Source: Trissonchulus latispiculum (taxonomy: Eukaryota > Nematoda > Enoplea > Enoplida > Ironidae). Taken from it: a stretch of DNA of 64,000 nucleotides. The stretch is from contig JASAND010028339.1 of assembly GCA_030248195.1 (NCBI GenBank), positions 1 through 64,000 on the forward strand. The letters run 5' to 3'. The position numbers and the translations under genes were made by a program. The notes under the pieces are model-generated. The model was not told the DNA's origin. It saw only the letters and a program-made list of their open reading frames with translations, and ran no database searches. Every line of letters begins with the position of its first letter. The first letter of the stretch is position 1. Shown piece by piece: positions 30,257 through 41,564 of the stretch.

Positions 30257-33200
30257 CTGAAAAACAAACAAACAACAAAAATTATACATAATTACACACA
30301 AAATTAATAGTCTTATTATATATTTATCAAATTCCCAGTTACAGAAAAACAGTGTACCTACTGTAAACGGTCAAACGTGAAGCTGGCGCCTAGCACAGGA
30401 CCAGCTATTATCAAACTCTCGGTTGGACAAGCACAACCGAATACTTCAATTATTACAGTAACTCAGAATCAAAGGACGATATTAGCCCGCTGTATTGGCT
30501 GTAGAAGTGGTTTATTGGGAGAACAAGGCTGGCTTTTTCCTACAGGGGGGCGGCGGCCCCCCCCCAAGATTCGGGCCTTCCCCCCCAGAACTTTAAAGTG
30601 CCCGGAAAAATAGGACTTTGAGGGTAAATTTTGAAAAATTTTTCCGGCTTCGCCGGCATTTTTTAGCTATTTTAAGCTTAAATTTAGGTTAAAAATAGTT
30701 AATATTTTAGCTCAGCAGCAAAAAATTGCTATTTTTAAATATTTTTTGAAAAAATTTTCTCCTCCCCCCCAGACCTGGGGGAGGGGGCCGCCCCAGATTC
30801 CCCCCCCAGAAATTCGGAAAAAGCCAGCAAGGTGTGCCGTACAAAACACAAGTCCGCCTGTTACAGTAAAATATTGACTTAGTGTCATACTCTTAAGGTG
30901 GTGGTATCCTTTTGTGCAGTGCATTTGTCGTTATTTTTTGAGACGCTATAACTTTCGCAATTTTGGGAGTTGCAAAGTTTTATACATCGTTTTAAAGCTT
31001 ATAATCTGTACATTCAGATGAGCGTATGAAACCAGCAGAATTAGCTCAAAACTAGCAAAAATTTTCTGACATACTGACTTCTGACAGGCTAAATATAGAC
31101 AAAAAATTTTTGAACATGGATTTCTCAAAACTGTAGAATCGGCCAAAATTTTTTCTTGTGTCATGATATGAAGGACATATGCGCCGAGGGACATTTTTTT
31201 GGATTTGGCTCAACAAGCCTTAATACTCCAGAAAATCCGGCAAATGTGCGGTGACACGAAATTTCGCAACTTTGTATTCAATTTTCTCGCAACTGGCGAA
31301 GTTTTAGCTCAAACCAAGAAAAATGTCCCTCCGCAATAGTGCGAATTTTCATTCTGGTGAAAATCTCCGGAATCTGTTGAGTAGTTTTTGAGAAATCGAT
31401 GTTTAAAACAAAATAATCGCAGTTTTTGCCAAAATGGTTTTTCGGCCAAATCTCTAGCTTAAAGCAACGAAGCCCAGCTAATAGGCACTGATAAAATGGG
31501 CAATTAGACCGCTTATCGATTGAGTATAAATAACCGAAAATTGTTCGTATGATTTAGCAGTAATTTTGAAAAAACTGATTTTTTTCGAAAACAGCCGTTT
31601 TTTGACCCCAAAAATCGTTTTTGGCTTATACTGACTTAACCACTAGAGATAGCTCAAAGGTTGTAAAAGCAAAAATGTTCGTTTTTGTACCCTCTTTCCA
31701 TCCTTAACAACCAATCTGATGTATCGACTACCTACTGAGAGTATAATGCCAAAAACCGAAAATTTCTCATCTTTTCACCTAAAAATGTGGGACTGGTCCG
31801 AGAATGTTAAAGAGCACCAAAATAGAATTATGGAAAGTTTCATATACTTTCATAAAGAATTGAGGTCTCTAGGTTTAAATTTACACAAAAGGAAACCACC
31901 ACCTTAAGGTGGTGATTCCTTTTGGAGACATCAACTTTGAACCATTAGTACTCAACCATTACTTGGAGTTAAGAAGCCATTATTATATCAAAATGCAGCT
32001 TAACATTTGCTCTTTCTAATGAATACAGCGAAACTAACTTTAGTTCTCGAAAATTATTTTACTGTATTTTCGAAGAAAATTAATTTTCCAGATTTTTTGC
32101 AGACTAAAGTAAATTTTTTCGTGAGGCATCGACCACATCATTAGATTCCACTATCAAATAGCTGGGGACCCTTTTTAATTATTATGAAAGCGCTCTTCGT
32201 TATAAAGAGATTAGCTGAAATCTATGCGCAACCTGGATTTTGCCTACTTTTCCCAACTTTGGCAAGCGACCACTTTAGCTAGAAAGCAGCAATCGGGACA
32301 ACTAAAAAAGGGTCCCTGGGTATTTTAGTGTAAAACTCGACCAGTAAGTGGCAACCATCTAGCTTGCATAGTAAATGCTCCACAATCGCTGGAAAAAATT
32401 TGGTCATGTTTTTCCAAAAACTACAATTTCTATGATAGCAGCGTACGGGGTAGCAGTTAGAAGATTATAATGCCACGGATAATCGGTCTCGACGAGACCT
32501 TCAAATTGACACCCATAGTTTAATTTTACGACTTGCGTAGCTCAAGAAATGGCGGATTATTTGATTTCTGCAGAAATGACAAGTTTTCAACGCCAAAATA
32601 GGAAAATCAACTATATCTCACGATAGCGAAAAGCTAGAAAGGTACTTTAAAAAGCAAAAATGTAGAGCTCAACAAGATCTTTCGAACGAGTATAGTCATA
32701 GCTGTGTAGCGAATGCCTAACTGTCAAAAATTGACAAAAACCACCCTGAACGGAGACGTCGATGTTTTGAAGCGGGATTGCGCGGAGGGTGATTAGAATG
32801 CTAAAAGAACTTATTTTGGAAAGTTTCATCAAATTTCATCTTGGTGTGAGCCGTCAACCAACAATATGTGCCCAAAAGGAATCACCACCTTAAGCATTAC
32901 CAAGAGTAATAACTAAGAGCGTCAAGCTCTTAGTTATCAGGCTTGCGACATCATCTGCACGATAACGGCGCTGACCCCACAAATTAGACCCATCACCTCA
33001 AAGAAATTTGCACGCTATGTTTGTGTTCTAAAGCTCAAAAACACAACTAGCCAGTTGGTTCAATGTGCGTCTGTTGCGAGCTTCAGCACACAAGCATGGC
33101 GTGCAAATTTCTTTGACGTGATGGGTCTAATTTGTTGGGGGGGGGGGGGTGGGTCAGCCAGCCGTTATCGTCCAGATGATGTCGCAAGCCTGACAACTAA

Positions 33201-36200
33201 GAGCTTGACACTTAGCGAGACTGCATGTTAGATATGGCTGCTTACCGATATGCTTCATCTGAGGCCATATGAAGGTAACGCATGACATAGGCTATGGCCA
33301 CCGTGGGACTGCGAGAAATGCCCGCCAGACAGTGAATCAGCACTGACGCATTCGCTTCCCGGACCTTATCTAAATACCAACATACAAATAATAGTAAAAT
33401 AATAATAAAAATAATAAAATAATACTTGCACAGAGTCACGCCTCGTTGTATGTACAACAGTCAATTCCTAAATTCCTGTGTGAACTCTAGACCAGAGACA
33501 TATATATACATTCCAGAGACATTGAAATTGCATGTGCTTGACAATTGCAAATTTGGCAGGTCAAATTCGGCAGGTCAATTCTGAAATAATTTCACTACCA
33601 AGATATTACCCGGATATCCGTTGGAAAGCACTAAGTATTGAGTTCTGAGAATATAATTTTAATTTTGTTATTTCAATTTAAAAACGTATATTATTATAAA
33701 TTGTCTTCGTGTCTTTATGTACAATTGATTCTATCAAAATTTACAGACAACAAAGTCCTTAAAACAAGATAGCTGAACTGATGTTTAACACAATGTAAGA
33801 CAATATATTATGTCTATGTGGAAACTAATAAACTTATGATATTACAACTAAAAATGACGTAGTGTCTAGTCCTGTCTAACACGAACTCCACAATTTTAAA
33901 AGCTAGAAATGAACAAAAACATCAATTAGATGACAAAACGTTATATGAAAACTATTCAAAAACAAAAATGTCGTCTAAACTGCTGTTTACTTAAAACGAA
34001 CTGACAAAAAGTTTGTATCTATAACAACAGTTACTCATTCACAACAAGAAAAAACTGCTTGCTCAAGTTAGGAATAAACATTGTTTTGTAACCAGCATAT
34101 ACCACCACACAGACAAGACAAGCCTCCGAATTTTACTGATTTATTTCGTTAAAGTTTCGTTTAAAATGGATCTGGCCCTATACTCACATTTAAACATCAA
34201 ATACCCAAATTTTCATCTAAAGTATAACAAATATTAAAAACAACTAATTAATTTTAAAATAATTAATAACAGAAACATCGTCTCTGGAGTATATATACAG
34301 GAAACATTAGACGTCCCATGAATGAATGTAAACCGTTAAAACTAAAGTCGGACACAAAAATGTGTGTACAATACCTGTAAGGCCTCCAGTGAACTAAATA
34401 TACGTCGTAACCCAATAAAATCATATATTTTCGGAATCCTTGCAAGCAAGACAAACATTTTTATAAAATTTAAAATTTTTTAAAATTTCAAAAATTTTAA
34501 AATATCGGTTTTTCGGACTGTTCAAGCTATTCAGCTCATTCTGTCAGAAAAATTTTCCCATCCGAAGACTCATAGATTGACACAAAAACCAAACAATCGG
34601 TTGAGAAATAAGCATTTTATTCGAATAATTCGTTTTTCCATTTTCTTTGATGTTTGCCGCTTTTTTGCAGCTTTGACTGGTTATTACTCGCGACTCGCTC
34701 AACGGAAAATTTTTTCGATTAGATTTTCGGGACCGCCTAGGCGTCCGCTTTTACCTGATATATGTGGTATTTTAAAATTTGAAAGTAGATTTTTTTGAAA
34801 AATACCACTTTTTGACCAAAAATTTTGGGAAAGCAAATTTAGCAAAAGTGAGTAAAAATAACATAATCATCCCTTATTTTGGCTGGTTTTTGCTAGTTTA
34901 CACTGCTTCAGTCAAATCACAGCGACAACATGAAAGAGAGCCAAAAACAAGCTGAAATAAGGATATATATTGCTTAAAAATTCACTGCTGGCGCAATATA
35001 AGTCGTAGCAACAAAACCTTTATATCGTTGGATTCAGCTCAGCTTGAACTTTATCTTATTTTTACTCACTTTTGCTAAATTTGCTTTCCGAAATTTTTGG
35101 TCAAAAAGTGGCATTTTTGAATAAAATCGACTTTCAAAATTTGAAATACCACATATATATCAGGTGAAAGCGGACGCCTAGGAGGTCTTGAAAACGTAAT
35201 CGAAAATTTTCCGTTGAGTAAGTCACGAGTAATAACCAGTAAAAGCTGCAAAAATCAAAGAAAATGGAAAAAAGAATTTTTCGAATAAAATGCTTTTTCT
35301 CAACCGGTTTTTTGTTCTTGTGTCAATCGATGCGTCTGCGGACGGGAAAATTTTTCTACAAGATTGAGCTGAATATCTTGAACGGTCCGAAAAAATTCTC
35401 CGAAAAACCGATATTTTAAAATTTTTTAAAAAATGTTAAATTTTATAAAAGTATTCATTTCGCTGCAAGGATTCCGAAAATATATGGTTTTATGGGCTTA
35501 CGATGTATATTTAGTTCACTGGAGGCCTTACAGATTTTGTACACACATTTTTGTGTCAGACTTTAGATTGCATACGCAGAGGCGCCAATGAAAACAATAC
35601 CTAAAAATTCAAAGGCCTGCTCAAAGTAGGGTAACAGTTTTTCCGTGTAGGAGTCGTTGACCGGAATTCGTAGGAAATGTTCGTCGGACAGGAAATCCGG
35701 TTTTGGACAGCCGATGCTCAGGTTTAGCACATACTCAATTCCGTGACACTGAAAAAACAGCAATAACAAAAATAAGCACTCAACTCTATTCAATAAGTGA
35801 TCTCCAACTCAGCTTTTGGTGCCAACCAAAGTATGATTTAGCACAATGATGAACAGATAGTATATACTATCTATTATCATCTAGTGCAACTTAGCAGGAG
35901 TCAGTTGCTACTTTTTCATCGAAATTCATAAGAATGAACTTTCTCATCGAAATTCCTAAGAAAAGAAGGACGATAAAATTGATAAGTCAGCCTCACACTC
36001 GCCTTCCTTTTCTTTGGGGAAAAAATTCAGGCTCCTTTGATCCTCAAAAATTTTAAATTTCCGGAATTTCTGGCTCAATCAAACGAAACCATACGTACGT
36101 ACCTTCAGACCGTCTGGGTCCATAGCATCCTGCTGTGAGCCCAGATACATGAAGGGCAGGATTTTGGTCGGGCCCTGAGAGGACACAGGAAGGCAGGGCT

Positions 36201-36688
36201 GAGAAATTGAGGACAGGGTGGTCGTACGACCACCCGCAGACGCGGCACCGGGGGGTTGGGCCCCACCCGCCGGATCTCCGGGGGCAAAGCCGGCGCCTAG
36301 GGGTGGGGCCAGACAGCCCCCTCCGCTGTCCGGACGACCCCCAGGTAGGTCGGAACCCTCGCACAGCTCCGGATAGGAGGACTGGAAGTCCAGGAAGCCG
36401 CCTGAAACAACAAACAGAAACACAAATAAATAAATAAGTAAACAAATGAAGTGCAATCATAGAACAATTTGAACGAGAGGGGGCATTAGAGGTCATACGT
36501 AAAAGTAATACAACACCGTTCGTTTTAGATATACTTTACGACGTATTGTAAATGCAAAGCTACCCTTATTAACAGGCTATATATACCTGCTGGTTACTAG
36601 CTAGTCACCAATTACGCTACAGAAATTAGTGCATACAAGACGAACAGAGCTAACCTGTATCGCCATTTCGGTTTGGTAACTATATTGG

Positions 36689-36781
<93 letters not shown>

Positions 36782-39700
36782 GCATGCGTGCGCATATGTG
36801 TATATATTAGAAAAAAGCTAAATGTATGCTCCCCAACACTATATAACACCTATCAGGACTAATTGTTACCCAATTAATTACATACTTTTCATTCTATGGG
36901 AATATTTGATATCAGAGGTAAATAAAGGCAGCAAAAGTAAACTGCACTCTGTAGTGGCGGACACATTCTTCATAGCATACAGTATATATATAGCGTCAAA
37001 AATTTGTACCACAAACTTGATCAAACGAGGGTAAAATAATAATATAGATACAGATCTATATATACGTAGGTCGAATCAATGGTACAAAATCGCCCAATAG
37101 ATTGGAATGTTGTACAAGTATAGGCTTAACATATTTAAAAAACTGAAACATGCAAAGAATATATAGTACCCATACAAACACTCATGCAAAAACTATGATT
37201 CAAGGAAAATGAAAACTGTGGAGAAAGGTCACTAGGATTTCATATATATATATAATCCCTAGAATTCTGAAAATTAACACACAAATAGTGGTATTTTTTA
37301 CTGGGGAACAGGGCTTCTCCCCTACACTTTTAAAGGGGTTCTCCCCACTAAGTAAGAGGTGTCCAAAACGAAAATTTCAATACTTTTGGTTAAAATTTTC
37401 AAAGATTTTCGGTTGTCGCTTGAGTTTTTGGTCCAAAGCCGCCTATTTTGGTACTGAAACTGAATTTTTGAGTACTTTTCAGCTTAGTAATAGCAACAGA
37501 CATAGAAAACATGTTTTTAATCGTGTTTTAACATTTTCTGGGGCAATTTCCCCTCCACTGGTAAGGGGAGAATCCCTCACTTATTTCTGTCAGTAAACCC
37601 CAGACATATGCACTTGGAACCTTATGCCATAGATAGATTGAGAATGGAAATAAAAATTTAAACAATTTTAAAAATTCACTGATATATGTCATTCAAACAA
37701 GCATTCGCACGTTTTTAACAGCATTACAAATATGTAAATGATCTGACTAACCGAGCATCTTAGTAAGCTAATATGTGTAAGCGCATAGCTTCAAGCTTCT
37801 CAGGAGAAAAATAAAGAGAAATACAGTCAGCAAGTTCCCAAAAATATATAATACTCAAAAAACGCAAAAAAAATATGAAAAAAACAACTCATCTGTTGGT
37901 AAAATATGAACGGCTAAAGAAACTACGACCACAAATGTTAGTCGTCGAACCAAAGTAAAATGCTGTGTTCACACGGGGGGGGGAAGGCTAAAAAATCATA
38001 CAATGATATAAATGAGCCAAACCTCAAAAAATGTTCAAATCTTGCACAGAGCGCAGCCTATGTGACTATATATGTCTTCACCGAATGAATAAAATTTAAA
38101 ACATATATATATATGCATATTCATGCATGCACACATGCAAAAACTCAACACAAAACGAAACACGCCATTAAAAATACACAACCCAAATACACAGCCTTAG
38201 CAATGAAACGAGTAGAAACCAGTTTAGTACACAACGTACGTAAGCTATGCACTGGGAACAGACACAAGTAGAGAGAGTATATTATAGTAAGTATTACAAG
38301 TTTTTACAAAGTTTAAAACTTTCAAAAGCAGGTAGAAGAAACAGAAAGTATGCGTCATCGCAAGAAACGTTGCACTCACGCTATAACACACACACACACA
38401 GGTCGCTGCAATATATAGCAATCATAATATATACTTGCATTGCATTTGCAAGTCAAACGCGACGTCACGCATGCAATGGAAACGCAACGCACTTAGCCCG
38501 GCTGTCAAAGCATAGCTTCATATACATGATTATTAAGCTTTGTGTGTGTGTACGTATATATAAGACATATGTTAAATACTAAACACAATTAAAAATATAG
38601 AAACAATTAAAAAATATAGAAACAATTTTAACCATCGATAAAAATGTATATACGTACGCGAAGACGTTCTCGTAGAAAAGCATAGACTAACTATAAAACT
38701 GCTATATAACATATGCTTATATATACGTACGTTATATATATATATATTCTGTCTTGTAGTCAGTCAGTCATTCAGAGAAAAAATGTTTCTGCTAAAATCC
38801 CCCCATTAGAGACCGCAAAAAAACCCGCTGCCTGACTAAACGGTGCCGCGTTTGAATGAATGTATATATGTATTCATGTACAGAAAGAGTGCATACATAT
38901 ATATATATAAAGCACATGTATGCGTATATATGTATGTATATATACAACCAAACATGAGTCATACGTACTCACTCGAATCACACGAAGCAAGGGAAAAGAA
39001 TTTCATTCCCAAAATAAAAATTGGGTGAAAGAGAAAGGAAATAAGAAACTGAAACTTTTTCTAGGGTGGCAGACCAGCAATCCAAAGTTTGCTTCTCGGT
39101 TCAACGCTTTGGAAGCTCGGTATAAAGCTTAGCTTACATGAAAAGCTGCGGCTACTCATGGAAAACCTTACATTTTACTTATATACTTAGTAAAACAGAT
39201 TAAGTAAAAAAGTAAAGTAAAAAAATAAAACTTTGAAACAGATTAGTAATCAAAAATGCGTTCAAATGCATCCACATCAAATCTGAACTCACGGTCAACC
39301 TTTGCACATGTTATGGTACCTCTGAGCCTTCCCCTGCCTAGTGTCTTGGTGGTATCGCCGAAATATTTTAAAAGGACGACTGTCCTTGAAACAGAATGAA
39401 CAAACGGTATGACTTAAATATATGGCCCGACTTAAAGAAAGGCCCAACAAACTACCTTAGCTTAGCCCCCAACATTTCTCTTTCTATTGTAGAATGCTAG
39501 CGTGCATGCAGGCAGATCACCTCTTTGAAGAAATGAAAAACTTTTGCTAGATTTGAAGTTTGAACTCAGGTTGAAAATCGAAGAAAAGGAGGTGACTAAA
39601 ACCAGGATCGGGACCAGGATCCATTTCATGAATAGGATCAGGATTGGGTGACTAAAAACAGGATCCAATTAAAGAAATCGACTCTAAACTTGAGGATCCG

Positions 39701-41139
39701 TCTTGCTTAGGGGGGGATCCTAAGTTCAGGATCGGGTGTCTGAAAACAGGATCGGATCCACTCCTAACCCGATCCTGAAGGATCCTAAACTCAGGGATCC
39801 ACCCCCAAGCCTGAACTTGAAGCTACAAGAAGATCCTGAAACCAATCCTAAAGTTACAAGTTGCTTAACGATCATTAAACCTATCCTGAACTTACAAGCC
39901 AATCCTGAAACCGATCCTATTTTTAGACCACCGATCCTGAACGCTGGATCCACCCCTAAGCCAGACGGATCCTGAAGCCACAAGCCGATCTTGAAACGGA
40001 TCCTCCTTTTAGACACCCGATCCTGATCCTGGTTTTAGTCACCTCCGAAAACATACCTACCTGTGCCCCATACCTAATCTTAGCTCGATTGACCAAGTTC
40101 TAAAAATTTTTCAGCACTTGGGGGGGGATGGCCAAATGGTAAGCAGGGTGGGGCGGGGCGAGACGGAGATTTTGCCGACACCGAGACTGCCAATCCTGAT
40201 GGTAAACAAACCAAGTTTGAAATGGGAAACAACGAACCGAGCCGAGTCGAACCAATGGGCAGAAATAGCTAGTGATGGGCACCGGATATTTTTTCATATC
40301 CGGTTATCCGCCTATTCCTAACTTAACTTAAAGAAAATTTTTCGATTTTGGAGTTAAATTTTCAAATTTTTGTCAATTTTTCGCCTGGCTGTGAATGTAT
40401 ATCATGCAACCAAGCCGCAACCTTGGTTTCAAAAATATTTTCAGAGGAATTTTTGAAAAATATTTTAAAATTTTTGAAATTTTTGTCAAAAGTTCGCTAA
40501 TGTGTCATTGTTTTGACTGAAATGTACACGGATATCCGGATATTTTTCTCAAATCTGATATTATCCGGATATAAAAATTATCCGGATATCCGGATATCCG
40601 GTGCCCATCACTATAAATAGCATACATAATTTCCGAAAATAACAGCTTTTTATGAATTTGTAGTGTGCACTGCACACTGCACGGCACAGCCAGTGCACAC
40701 TCCCACAAGATAAGAAACTTCATGCTACTATCTGTGTGCTAAAGAAACAACATAGCATACACACACGCACACCGTCTTGCACAAGTTGCAATTGGAGTTT
40801 TTTCCCTGTTTCCTGCAAATATACGTAGCTCTTTACTACTCACAACAGAAAATAAATAAAAGATGATTCATCCGCACATATATAGCCCCGTCTAGGATAT
40901 ACTGCAAACACTTTCAAGTTTCTACAGCAGTTTTCAGCAATTTGCTGCCTACAATACAAGAACCTTAAAAAATTGGCTTGCAGCCAAGTTTCTATTTGAC
41001 TGGTATACATATAACATATAACACAATCGCGATTCTCGAACGGTGACTGTATATGTTGGCATTATCGTTATCAGGATTAATCACGTCTCCAAGAGATATA
41101 TACTATAGTGAAATTCTTCGTTTGTCGTCAACTATATAT

Positions 41140-41203
<64 letters not shown>

Positions 41204-41564
41204 CATATATATCTTGTCTATTCAGGAAAAGTTTATTACTTCGGTCCACTAAAAAGCCCAGCCAATCAGCAAAGTCGTGATTAAAAAAATCAGTTCAGGG
41301 GCGTGTAATGAGTAAACTTAAGTAAATTATTATAAAATATATATACGTATATATATATACCTACTGGTTTATTTTATCATTCATTTAAATATATACACTT
41401 ACACATAGTACGTACAACACAATACTAAATCGAACCTCAAACTATGATGCATATGTTCTACAACAATTAAAAATTAAACACTTACCAGCGCCGAAACTTT
41501 TTGGTCGTTCCAGTCGTTTTTTGGGCGGCTCAGTCCCGTCCAATTTTAGCTCAAACCGTTTCAT
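27349..41564 (-). CDS. DUSP8/16: DUSP8/DUSP16-like dual-specificity MAP kinase phosphatase, isoform from the 41.5 kb first exon
   Basis: Dephosphorylates Thr and Tyr of MAP kinases; vertebrate DUSP8 and DUSP16 prefer JNK and p38. Exons in coding order: 41564-41486, 36401-36103, 35748-35601, 33369-33246, 30256-27349; phases agree and give 1185 residues. After a 26-residue start come GGFLDFQ...ELCEG and SQPCLPV (inter-domain region of DUSP8/16), then the phosphatase domain from [12 protein letters not shown] (about 108) to [11 protein letters not shown] (about 240). General-acid Asp158 and HCLAGISRS with Cys189 and Arg195 are intact. The tail of about 940 residues is Ser/Pro/Gly-rich and ends SLEITVS, reminiscent of the VEVIEVS-like end of vertebrate DUSP8. 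The total is much longer than the roughly 625-665 residues of the human proteins. No rhodanese (CH2) domain is found in the window. It may be absent from this isoform or lie on exons upstream of 64000. Confidence 0.85.
30525..30829. mobile_element. G/C-run MITE with CTGGCTTTTTCC ends
   Basis: Ends GCTGGCTTTTTCC and GGAAAAAGCCAGC, with G, C and C runs inside and an AT-rich core. AAG flanks both sides (3 bp candidate duplication). Similar single ends occur at 11350, 26143 and 51655. Confidence 0.7.
30897..31903. mobile_element. TTAA-target element A (1007 bp)
   Basis: TIRs GGTGGTGGTATCCTTTTGTG and the reverse complement of GGTGGTGGTTTCCTTTTGTG, flanked by TTAA at 30893-30896 and 31904-31907. 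TTAA duplication is typical of piggyBac and a few other superfamilies. No long ORF; non-autonomous. Confidence 0.85.
31908..32889. mobile_element. TTAA-target element B (982 bp), abutting element A
   Basis: TIR GGTGGTGATTCCTTTTGG at both ends in inverted orientation, flanked by TTAA at 31904-31907 and 32890-32893. The single TTAA between A and B is shared. TIRs are clearly related to A, the interiors are not obviously alike. No ORF of transposase size. Confidence 0.85.
32919..33211. mobile_element. Foldback element, CATCATCTGCACGATAACGG family
   Basis: Arms about 85 bp, ends GTCAAGCTCTTAGTT and complement, with GCACGATAACGG and a G run in the right arm. Same family as 24748-25097. It ends 34 bases inside the intron from the donor of exon 33246. 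Confidence 0.82.
33246..33369 (-). CDS. DUSP8/16: DUSP exon: catalytic P-loop
   Basis: Acceptor TATTTAG, donor GTAAGC, phase 1 in and phase 2 out. Encodes [20 protein letters not shown] followed by [10 protein letters not shown] and ASDEAYR. The Cys-x5-Arg signature HCLAGISR is intact, so the enzyme should be active. Confidence 0.95.
33370..35600 (-). other. DUSP intron with one long palindrome
   Basis: 33370-34341 is AT-rich non-coding sequence with no repeat noticed; the rest is the foldback element 34342-35566. Confidence 0.75.
34342..35566. mobile_element. 1.2 kb foldback element with about 530 bp arms
   Basis: Left arm 34342-34880, right arm about 35030-35566, ends CTAAAGTCGGACACAAAAAT and complement of TTTTTGTGTCAGACTTTAG. 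Loop about 150 bp. Non-coding; ends 34 bases from the donor of exon 35601. Confidence 0.85.
35601..35748 (-). CDS. DUSP8/16: DUSP exon: phosphatase core with general acid
   Basis: Acceptor TTTTTTCAG, donor GTATTG, ends phase 1. Encodes [27 protein letters not shown] with the general-acid Asp, and [13 protein letters not shown]. Wording matches DUSP8/16 more closely than the DUSP1 or DUSP6 groups. Confidence 0.94.
36103..36401 (-). CDS. DUSP8/16: DUSP exon: inter-domain region and start of phosphatase domain
   Basis: Acceptor TTGTTTCAG, donor GTACGT, phases 1 and 0. Encodes [16 protein letters not shown], a Gly/Pro-rich insert of about 50 residues, then SQPCLPV and [16 protein letters not shown]. 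In DUSP8/16 the GGF marks the end of the rhodanese domain, so the intron sits just at that domain edge. Confidence 0.92.
36692..36778. repeat. (TA)n microsatellite, about 87 bp
   Basis: Uninterrupted TA run in the DUSP intron. Confidence 0.95.
39588..40046. mobile_element. 459-bp element with GGAGGTGACTAAAACCAGGA ends
   Basis: Terminal inverted repeat GGAGGTGACTAAAACCAGGA against TCCTGGTTTTAGTCACCTCC. The interior has a dozen or more GATCCTGAA or complement units, making it partly self-complementary. No ORF of interest, no clear target duplication. Confidence 0.75.
40270..40613. mobile_element. hAT-like MITE (344 bp)
   Basis: Ends TAGTGATGGGCACCGGATAT and complement; flanks GAAATAGC and TAAATAGC agree at 7 of 8 positions. 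The TAGTGATGGGC end and 8 bp duplication are typical of hAT elements. Subterminal TATCCGGATATCCGG units. Non-autonomous. Confidence 0.83.
41132..41212. repeat. TA-rich microsatellite
   Basis: TA run with a few interruptions (TGTA, TACA), about 270 bases downstream in transcription from first exon A. Confidence 0.9.
41486..41564 (-). CDS. DUSP8/16: DUSP candidate first coding exon A
   Basis: Starts at ATG (41564-41562), 26 codons plus one base, donor GTAAGTG. The phase-1 end joins exactly to exon 36401, giving Ala-Gly-Gly-Phe. No AG occurs for at least 100 bases upstream on the minus strand, so it looks like a first exon with 5' UTR, not an internal exon. The peptide begins with a MAPK-docking-like KRFELKL (two basic residues, then LxL) followed by a PPKKRLERP basic patch. 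No transcript evidence. Confidence 0.55.

Larger units (their letters stand above)
30257..33245 (-). other. DUSP intron holding three transposable elements
   Basis: GT-AG intron on the minus strand. It contains the CTGGC-ended element 30525-30829, the two TTAA elements 30897-32889 and the foldback 32919-33211; between them nothing else is seen. Confidence 0.8.
36402..41485 (-). other. Long DUSP intron downstream of first exon A
   Basis: A/C-rich on the plus strand. Contains (TA)n at 36692-36778, the GATCCTGAA element 39588-40046, the hAT-like MITE 40270-40613 and a TA-rich run at 41132-41212. No other exon recognised. Confidence 0.6.
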
